From NCBI GenBank assembly GCA_019155185.1, contig CM032808.1:1261185-1325184 (forward strand): 64,000 nucleotides of DNA, written 5' to 3'. Of the stretch, positions 14,601-22,623 are shown piece after piece. The notes beneath the pieces are model-generated. The model was given only the letters and a program-made list of their open reading frames with translations. It did not search any database and was not told the origin of the DNA. The DNA comes from Beaufortia kweichowensis (lineage: Eukaryota > Chordata > Actinopteri > Cypriniformes > Gastromyzontidae). The stretch's first letter is position 1, and each line of letters opens with the position of its first letter. Position numbers and translations under genes: made by a program.

Positions 14601-15322
14601 TGACACATGACGGCGCATGTCATTGTGTTTTCACAGGCGTCTGAGGAGAACAGAAAGAAAGGTTTCCGTTTCCTCCTGCAGGCCGCTGAGGCCGGAGACA
14701 GACCCAGTATGATTCTAGTGGCACGATCATTCGACACGGGTCTCAATCTTCCTCCTGACAGGTGAAAGACTTTGAGTTGTTCTGAATGTATATGAACAGT
14801 TAGTTTCTGATGTGCTCCTTAATGTGTTAAACGAATTTTAGAAATAAATAAATAAATCAGTTTTATTTTGGGATGGGTTTGAAACACAGGACTGTAGACT
14901 GGACTCACGCTGTGCACTGGTACGACTGCGCTCTCAAGATGACAGACTACGATGAGGGTGGAGAGTTTGATGGGATGCAGGATGAGCCGCGATACCTTCT
15001 GCTCGCCCGATTGGCTGAGATGTATCAGGAGGGCGGCTCCGGTCTGAACGCAGACCCTCAAAAAGCAGGTGAGTGTATCTCAGTCTGAACTCATAAACCT
15101 TCTGTAATACAGAATATTATCATGCATTGCACATGCCTTCACATATGAACATACTCAACATGACTTCATATGAACTATAAAGTGATGTGATGGTTGATCT
15201 GATGTTCTGTAGGTGATCTGTTCACCGAGGCAGCCGATGCCGCTATGGAAGCGATGAAGGGTCGACTGGCCAATCAATACTACATGAAAGCAGAGGAGGC
15301 GTGGTCTATGATGGAGGAATGA
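5658..15322 (+). CDS. eef2k: eukaryotic elongation factor 2 kinase
   Basis: Ca2+/calmodulin-dependent alpha-kinase that phosphorylates eEF2 and slows translation elongation; cytosolic. Coding exons: 5658-5903, 7926-8026, 8473-8533, 8774-8811, 9407-9578, 9654-9803, 9877-10009, 10094-10221, 10595-10790, 12005-12045, 12127-12204, 12422-12478, 13420-13554, 13844-14032, 14637-14761, 14890-15068, 15213-15322. All have GT-AG junctions, and the sum of 2139 nt gives 712 aa (about 725 in human). Visible landmarks: an acidic N-terminus with a poly-Asp tract; the calmodulin-binding segment WKHAIEKA at about residue 85; the alpha-kinase core (KLWGEEFNRH, FSHFTFERSGHQL, DFGDGNLG, then a zinc-site His/Cys region); a regulatory loop with RVRTVS (autophosphorylation Thr at about 364) and PLLSRLSE; GDSGYPSEKR; and C-terminal Sel1-like helical repeats ending AWSMMEE. 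The start is at one of two adjacent ATGs, 17 nt after an acceptor AG, so a 5' non-coding exon must exist. Poly(A) signal near 15730. Confidence 0.95.
5757..5788 (+). repeat. in-exon GAT microsatellite encoding poly-Asp
   Basis: A (GAT)n run inside the first coding exon of eef2k encodes about eight consecutive aspartates in the acidic N-terminal region. It is in frame and likely to vary in length between individuals. Confidence 0.85.
6500..6665. mobile_element. possible hAT-type transposon remnant in eef2k intron 1
   Basis: The stretch begins TAGGGCTGTCAGGATAAT and continues with GATTATTGTGGCC, a wording I associate with short non-autonomous fish hAT elements. No clear second terminus found, so this is tentative. 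Confidence 0.3.
11081..11351. mobile_element. TTAA-flanked MITE in an eef2k intron
   Basis: The left end TTAAAGGAATAATTCATCC and the inverted right end (reverse complement TTAAAGAAATAGTTCAGCC) form terminal repeats starting at TTAA on both sides. This is a common fish element of piggyBac-like target choice. It has no coding capacity. A SINE-tail-like segment sits inside it (11184-11238). Confidence 0.7.
11184..11238 (-). mobile_element. SINE/LINE tail fragment nested in the MITE
   Basis: Contains GGCATTTAGCTGAAGC and TTTATCCAAAGCGACTTT, the reverse complement of the widespread fish retroposon tail (AAGTCGCTTTGGATAAAAGC). A related tail is found at 62120-62175 and, in plus orientation, at the end of the tRNA-derived element at 62420. 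Confidence 0.65.
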
Positions 15323-15834
15323 AACTTCTAATCTGGCTCCTGTTTACATGATCTCTCTCAATGCCTTAACAATACTTTTCTTGGTTCAGACACATTGACA
15401 TTCAATGTGAGTAGGACATAAAAGATGATTCTGGATCAGCGCTTATACTGAGGTGCTAAATACACAAACTCTCTGAGGTAACCTAAAAATAAATAAATAA
15501 TAATCATAAATAAGGGTTAAATCATTATAGCTGGTAATACAACTAAGTCTCTTGTTTCTTTAAAGGTTGAATGGATGTTGTGTCTGTGAAATGTTTTGAC
15601 ATACTTTATGTGTTTGATTTTTATGGATATTCAGCATCTAAAGCTGTGAAGTGAGGAATCATATATGATGAGTTTACTGTTGTGCATGTGTTACGTTTTT
15701 AATCCGTTTTAGACAACAGTGGATAAAAAATAAATGCACTTTTAAAAACAGACTGTATCTGTCATTGTTTCACTTTAAAAATATTGCTGAAAATATATTC
15801 AGTTAATAAATCAATTTAAATGTTGGCAACACAA

Positions 15835-16010
15835 GGGACTTTTTCTGATGCACAGAGAGATTTTTTGATGCACAAGAAACATTTTTTTTTAAAGCACAGG
15901 AAACATTTTTTTTAAACCACAGGAAACTTTTTTTTAAAGCACAGGAAACATTTTTTTGATGCACAGGAAACATTTTTTTGATGCACAGGGAGCATTTTTG
16001 ATGCACAGAG
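15835..16010. repeat. short tandem repeat, unit about 20-28 bp
   Basis: Degenerate copies of GATGCACAGGAAACATTTTTTT follow each other about seven times, with variable T-runs. Minus-strand open frames of 65 and 113 codons across it reflect the repeat only. Confidence 0.8.
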
Positions 16011-16041
16011 TCGTCCCATCTCTTCAAGATGATGGACAATC

Positions 16042-16440
16042 TCACAGAAAAGCCCTTCTGGTCTGGGGACGCTTGGCAGGCCATGGGTTTTGTGGGGTGA
16101 AGTGGCCATAATAGTCCAAAGGAGGGACTTGTGCTGGTAACCACCTTCTCTTCAGACCTTCATCATCATCAAAGCCTGGTTTCTTAAGCCCGGCGAGTGA
16201 CTTCATAGGAAGACGTGACTTCTTGAAGTCATACATTTCTCCATCCTGACTGGATTGGTCTGTCGTGGCAAAGATGGAAGGAATGTGTCTTTCATGCCAG
16301 ACTTCTGAACACATCAAACAATGACCTATCGGTTCAGCAGCATTTTTTGGGTGGCATGCCGCCAGTGGTTTGCTGCCAGTGGACCGATCATGAAGGAGCT
16401 CCATCGTTGGTCCACCAGCTTTTTTTGAGCAGCAGGCCAC
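16042..16440 (-). CDS. unrecognised minus-strand open frame, possible terminal exon
   Basis: A 132-codon frame on the minus strand ends at TGA 16042-16044. Its second half looks coding: it is rich in charged and aromatic residues, with stretches such as HERHIPSIFAT, YDFKKSRLP and PPLDYYGHFTP. A plausible splice acceptor (TGTTCAG) precedes residue EVW on the minus strand, so a last exon of about 16042-16304 is possible. I found no upstream exon and do not recognise the family. It may be the 3' end of a small gene, a captured exon or a pseudogene. Confidence 0.3.
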   Translation of the reverse strand: MACCSKKAGGPTMELLHDRSTGSKPLAACHPKNAAEPIGHCLMCSEVWHERHIPSIFATTDQSSQDGEMYDFKKSRLPMKSLAGLKKPGFDDDEGLKRRWLPAQVPPLDYYGHFTPQNPWPAKRPQTRRAFL

Positions 16441-16555
16441 TGTTATATCTCAGCAAACATACTGTATGACCTGCGGGCCGGTAGTGGACTGCCGTCTGTA
16501 GAGTTTGCGGTCCAATGTGGTGATTTAATTTTAATGTGATGATTAAGAATAATAA

Positions 16556-16580
16556 TTTATTATTGTTATTATTATTATTA
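16556..16580. repeat. TTA microsatellite
   Basis: A run of ATT/TTA units in AT-rich intergenic DNA. Confidence 0.8.
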
Positions 16581-19447
16581 TGGTTTTGTGTAAAATCATT
16601 GAGGATAGAATTTGCCAAAATGCTTGTGGACTAATAAATAAGATTTATTTAAATGAATTTTTGTTGGTATAAAGTGTTTCTGTTAAAACAATAACGGCCA
16701 GCCAATGACAGCTCACCTCTATGCATATGTAATGAGCGATCATTCTGGATTCAACCGGTCCTGCAGCTTCATTTCAAAGGACATTTGTTTCTTGTTTTTA
16801 ATTAAAATATGACTAATTATGTCAAAATAATTACTTCTAATTACTTAATAATAAGTATAATTACTTAAAATATAATCTATGTATATTTTACACGGTTTTT
16901 TTAGTCTTTGTTGCAGTTGTTGTCATTTTCGCCTGTCAAAACGACAGGAAATAATTTTCTGTGGTAATTTTCTGGAAAAATATTACAAACTGATGATAAA
17001 TTAAATAACTAAAAGTAATTTACACACATTTAAGTCGTTTGTTTCATTATGAGTGTTTAAATGATAAACATAGTAGAGCTGGAAAGCCCTTTTCGTCCGT
17101 TTTGTTGAAGTCTGAGGTCAATCTTTGACTGAAACTTATGTAAATGTGTGTGGATAATGTGATTTAAGTTATTACAGGTTATAAAATAAGCTGTATAATG
17201 GCTTGACTGATTGAGTTTAGGCAATTTAATGGTTAAGAATATTGCCATATAGTCTATCTTTTATGACAGCCATTTTGTTTATTACAGTGCAATCTGATCC
17301 GCCGGTATCTCGTTTTTATTTAAATGTCGTTGATTCAACAATTCCACAACCGTTTCTGCTTAAAGCAAAGGTTTTTACTAGTCTTCTTCACTAGATGTCG
17401 CCTTATTTACCTTGTGCTTGGTAAATAATCTGTTATTCAGTGTTTGACATAGTGGAATAAAAGAAAGAAAAACAACAACGGGATGAAAGTATTTTACATT
17501 TCAGCACGACAGGAAATGTACAGTGAACACGTGTTTCTGATCATCATCACTGTATTATGGATTTTTGCATGACTAAAAATTAATCAGCACCTGTGGCAAG
17601 AAATGACTAGAAAAAGTTTTTTTTCTGACTAATATATTTTTCTCTTTGCATGTATGTAAACAGGTCATTGACAGACAGTTCTCAGTGGACATAACTGGAC
17701 GTGTCTTCTCACTTTCTCATACAATAATTTTTATAACGATTACTTAATCGTAGTGTTTGTCATACAAACTAAATACCATGTATGTACTCAAAAGTATACT
17801 TTTACATACTTTTACACAATTGTGTTTCCACACATTTATCTGTAAGTACAGCTATATGTAATATTTATGTACCAGGATAAAAGTAAAATAAAGTGCTATC
17901 GAACATTTTGTGAAAATATAACCTTGATATTTCTAATATTAACCATGTTAGGCCATGTCAGAGATTGAAATCATTGTAAAATTAATAGTTTAAACCAAAC
18001 TTTGACGCATGTTATCTTATAATTAGATTTTTAGATTTAACTTTAGATTTAAGTCCTACATGTGAAGGTGACTTTGTAAACTGCACATATTGTTAGCTTA
18101 GTGATAAAATGTTATTGCATCTGTTAAATGAATAAATGTATGGTAAATATTTATTTTTATTGGGTTTTTTAACCATTGTCACAGACATTTTAAATAATAT
18201 TTTGACTTTAAATTTATTTGAGTCATCTTGTCTATGTTAGTTTTATTTGCAACGTGTAATGCTAAGGCATATCTTGTAATGTTGTGCTTTACATTTATTT
18301 TGTTAGATTTCCGTTTGTCCTCATGTCAGATTTTATTTAAAGGTAAGATCACAAACAGACAAATATAGGATTGCAACAATGCAAAGTTTTTGTTTTTATG
18401 TGCTTAAGTACATTAAGTGTGTTTTGGACGCTTTTTTAAAGATAATTTGATGGTCTGTTGTTTAAAAAAGTCAATCTTTTAAATGAATATGTAGCACATC
18501 AATTTAAAAAGAAAAAAATTGATCACATCCTGTATATTAAAATGCGTGTTGTTTCAATTTAGGTTGTGCCAGTTTATAAAATTTTGCTTAATGAAATCTG
18601 CAGAAACCCTGTCTTTTATGTTAAAAAAAATGTAACCAGATCTTTTAATGAGTAATCTTTTGAATGTTCTGTAATTTCATTTGTTCTAAAATGTGCTGCC
18701 GACAGAGTTGATGGCATTAAAAAAGGACATTGGCACAAAAGTTTTGTAAATGTTCTGTTTTTGTTCTTGTTGTGTATATGCGAATCTCTCTGTATATGTA
18801 TTTATTTTAATGTATTTTATATGTTAAGTTTATTTATATATCAAATGATTAGCAAACATATTACGTTTTATTTAATCTAACATTTAATTCAGTGTACATG
18901 TTTTATTATTTATATTCGTTCAAATGAATAGCCAACATTTGCAATGGTAGAGTTGTGTACTTGTTTTTGATTAAATTCTGCATAGAGTACAATATTATGT
19001 TCAATGTGTAAACCAGCGGCCCAGTAGCGGACAACTGTCAGAAATGGATGAGCAAAACTCCGGCAGACAGCGGACCGACTGGACGTTTGTATTCAATTTT
19101 CATGCTAGTAAATATATATGCAAGGTTTATCTGTGTAAACGGAATGTGTTATTAAATCATTATAATAAATGTCATATTTTATTCTACTGTCAGGAGCACT
19201 AAATTGTCAACACAATCTTTGTCAAAAAAAATCGAAGAAAAATAAAAAAACAAGGAAATGATTTTTGGAATGGAAAATTCCAGCTCTCACGTAGGGCTCG
19301 CTGCAGCCTGCGGTGGCGTCGGTCACGCCCATATCAACTACGTCACCACTACTGCTCCGCCCCAGAAACCTCTCTACCTTCTCTACTTTCCTCTGGACAT
19401 GCCCGGGCGTGTCCCGTGACTCCGCCTACTTAGGACGGCCATAATGA

Positions 19448-19490
19448 CCATATAAGGAATGCGTCATACAATTTTTGGCTCTATATAAAG
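19448..19490 (+). promoter_or_regulatory. core promoter of PABP-like copy 1: CArG box and TATA box
   Basis: CCATATAAGG at 19448-19457 is a perfect CArG (SRF-type) sequence and CTATATAAAG at 19481-19490 a strong TATA box. Upstream are a GC box (CTCCGCCCC) and a CRE-like TACGTCACC near 19340-19360. The predicted start would be about 25-30 nt after the TATA box, near 19510. Confidence 0.7.
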
Positions 19491-19677
19491 AGCGCAGAGC
19501 TTCAGTTTGTTATCAGTTGATCTGGATTTGGCTGCTTACATTTCAGTTGCATCAGTCTATGCAGTTATTTGACAACTTTATATCTTATAGTATTAGTTTA
19601 CTGTGTAACATCCAACATTGACAGATCATAACAATTAGAACTGTTATCTGGTAAATATATATACAGCGATTTGAAGA

Positions 19678-21660
19678 ATGGCAGCGTGCAACAGTCAGAG
19701 CATGTTGGGCTGTTTGTTCGTAGGTGATCTTCACCCAAATGTATGTGAACAACTGTTGTACAACACATTCATTCCATATGGTTTCATCTCCTCTGTGAGA
19801 GTGCCTAGAGACCACGGACCGTTGCTCGCTCGCGCTTCGGGTCACGTGAACTTTGCACACCCCGCTGATGCGGAGAAGGCCATGGATAATTTGATGTATG
19901 AGCCGCTCTTTGGTAACCCGATTAGAATTATGTGGTACCAACCCAATCCCACTTTGCGCCAAAATGGAATTGGCAACCTGTATATTTCAGGTCTGGCCAA
20001 GAACATAGACAGTTACGCCCTATATGACACCTTTTCTAACTTTGGGGAAATACTGTCCTGCAAAGTAGCCAGTGACCAATTCGGCTCAAAGGGGTATGGG
20101 TTTGTCCATTATAAACTATGGAGGCAGCAGAGACAGCAATTAAGATTCTGCATGGAAAGCTGCTGAATGACGCGTGCAGGTTTCCATCACACATTACAAG
20201 ACGCTTGGTGACCGCCAGGCTGAACGGATGGCCAATAAGGCAGAACCGAAATCTTTCCCACCGAAGTCTGTAATGCCTCTAATCTGCCGTGACTACTTCA
20301 CCAGCTTAACAGCTTGGCATGTTATTTTCCCAATTTGGGACCGCCCTCAGTGCCAAGCGGATGACGAAGAACGCCGCAGCAAAGGATTTGGCTTTGTAGC
20401 TTTAGATAATTTTGAAGCTACTACAAATGCTTTAGCTGCAATGAATGGTCATTGGGTGGGAAAAAGGATTCTGACTGTCAAACTGTCTAACAGTGCACAG
20501 AAGAGAAGAGAGAGAGAAGAACAGGGCTGCAAGAACGACAACGTCAACGTCAAACCTGAAGTCCATCAACCTGCATGTGCTCTGCCTCCTGGCAAGTTTG
20601 GTGTAATACCCAGCAGTTCCCCCCGTCAACCTGCTCTCACGGATCCAGCCCAGCACTCTTCAGGATGTGAAGAGTCTCCTGCTGCCGGGGCAGAAATTAC
20701 AGCAAGTGATTTCTGCCACTCAACTGGAACTCTGTAAGACTGACATTCTCAAAATGCCAGTCAAGTCATTTAGCTGTCCAGCTCTTCGCACAGAAAATTT
20801 TGTGGAGACTGTTCCAAACAGCAACACTGCCACTGTTGAACGGCTTGTGCGAAGCAACACCCAACAGCGAGCAGTAAGTGTTTATAGAGGAGACAGCTTC
20901 AGCATAACCATCCCTGTCAGTACACTGGAGGCCATTGGATCAGCGATGGCAACACTGACCTCCGGCCGCACCAGCCAGCTTGTGCGGCTCCAGTCAAGCA
21001 CACCACAAAATGTGCTGCGTTTATACCAGAGAGACGTTGTCCAGGTAACCATCCATGCTGATCTACTGGACAATATTAGATCATGGATTTGTGGAGTCCA
21101 GACCTCCAGCAGTACAAGCCACGGACGAGTCCTTCGTGCCAACCTGCCTGCTCTCAGCTACAGCCACGCCCAACAAGAGAGTGTCGACCCAAACGTTAAT
21201 ACCACTCAGCAGGATGTAGTGACTGCTCTCTGCCCTGATACGAACACCACTTTGCCATTAAGAAGATACTCTACGGCGCTTCAAGGATGCAGCCGATCAA
21301 TACAGTGAAACGTATCTCACTGAAAAAGATGACAAAATGTCACAGACATCATTGTGGAAAACGATAAAAAGTGGCATGACATCAGTTTTGCAGAGCCCTC
21401 TGACCTGGTCCATCATAGGTCTCTATACTCTAACACGACGTTAATGTTAGCAACACAAACCCCCAAAAAAAAAAAAAAACTTGTGCAACAAAGAAAGAAT
21501 ATCGACAAAGTGCAACAAAGAAAGAATATCAACAAAGTGCAACAAAGAAAGAATATCAACAAAGTGCAACAAAGAAAGAATATCAACAAAGTGCAACAAA
21601 GAAAGAATATCAACAAAGTGCAACAAAGAAAGAATATCAACAAAGTGCAACAAAGAAATG
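19678..21660 (+). pseudogene. PABP-like RRM gene, copy 1, frame broken
   Basis: Same gene as the 658-codon frame at 22624-24600 but interrupted. The frame starts at the same ATG and runs 162 codons, then a missing A in an A-run (about 20115) and an extra GC (about 20171) shift it. Further indel clusters fall at about 19803-19845 (hitting the RNP1 motif of RRM1), 20263-20312, 20355-20372, 20617 (extra C) and 21284 (extra T). Promoter, UTRs and tail repeat are nearly perfect. Either a very young pseudogene or an unpolished assembly copy; see findings. Confidence 0.75.
21481..21657 (+). repeat. 27-bp tandem repeat, copy 1
   Basis: About six near-identical 27-bp units built on GTGCAACAAAGAAAGAATA plus TCAACAAA. 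They correspond to the lysine-rich C-terminal repeat of the intact copy. All frames stay open because 27 is a multiple of three. Confidence 0.92.
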
Positions 21661-22393
21661 ATGCAAGAAAAGAAATAAATATACATATATATATATATCA
21701 ACTAAATATATGAAATGGTGTCTTCTTTCATTATTTTTATATCATTTGTAATTTAGATGTGATTTTTGTTACTGTCTTTAAACTGACATATTCACATATA
21801 ATTTCACACAAACATAACACATTACAATATTACCCACATTCATAATTCCATTTATGTGAAAGATGCTGAAATGTGTTTTTGTCCACCAGCACACCGTTTT
21901 TTAGTTCTTTTCCCAAAACTCTAAATATGTAAACATAAATAAACTATATGCATATGCTTTACTTAGCATTTAATGTTCATATGTCAATAAGCTGTTAGAA
22001 AGTGTAAACATTTCCCTCTGTTACAGTACATAGCTGAAGTAAAAAAATAAGGAGATCCTAAAGGTGTAAACTTTGCAACTACGTAAGTAAACTATTTGAT
22101 GTTCTTTAAAGAGTAATCTTTTCTTCATTTGTTGGGTATTATTGCTTCTGCTTTGTGTATTTTAATTCACAGAAATCCTACAAAGTATGTTGAATCTAAA
22201 TCTATGATTTTTGGAATGGAAAATTCCAGCTCTCACGTAGGGCTCGCTGCAGCCTGCGGTGGCGTCGGTCACGCCCATATCAACTACGTCACCACTACTG
22301 CTCCGCCCCAGAAACCTCTCTACCTTCTCTACTTTCCTCTGGACATGCCCGGGCGTGTCCCGTGACTCCGCCTACTTAGGACGGCCATAATGA

Positions 22394-22436
22394 CCATATA
22401 AGGAATGCGTCATACAATTTTTGGCTCTATATAAAG
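22394..22436 (+). promoter_or_regulatory. core promoter of PABP-like copy 2: CArG box and TATA box
   Basis: CCATATAAGG at 22394-22403 and TATATAAAG at about 22428-22436, with CRE-like and GC-box words about 100 nt upstream, identical to copy 1. An own promoter means the gene is not a promoterless processed retrocopy. Confidence 0.7.
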
Positions 22437-22623
22437 AGCGCAGAGCTTCAGTTTGTTATCAGTTGATCTGGATTTGGCTGCTTACATTTCAGTTGCATCA
22501 GTCTATGCAGTTATTTGACAACTTTACATCTTATAGTATTAGTTTACTGTGTAACATCCAACATTGACAGATCATAACAATTAGAACTGTTATCTGGTAA
22601 ATATATATACAGCGATTTGAAGA

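Larger units (their letters stand above)
15323..19257. other. intergenic region between eef2k and the PABP-like duplication
   Basis: Holds the eef2k 3' UTR (AATAAA near 15730), a short tandem repeat (15835-16010), a minus-strand open frame (16042-16440), a TTA microsatellite (16556-16580), then about 2.5 kb of AT-rich sequence with no gene. Two GC-richer patches near 16470 and 19015 share a degenerate direct word and may be ends of an old element. Confidence 0.5.
19258..22200 (+). repeat. tandem duplication unit, copy 1 (2.94 kb)
   Basis: From ATGATTTTTGGAATGG to GTTGAATCTAAA this segment is repeated almost base for base at 22204-25141 in the same orientation, with about 3 nt between the copies. 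It includes promoter, gene, 3' UTR and downstream AT-rich DNA. Differences are few substitutions plus clustered small indels, so the duplication is very recent or partly an assembly product. Confidence 0.95.

Noticed and set aside
21413..21701. Minus-strand frames with repeated LIFFLCCT-like hydrophobic units
   Set aside because: Shadow of the 27-bp coding repeat; every frame is open because the unit is a multiple of three.
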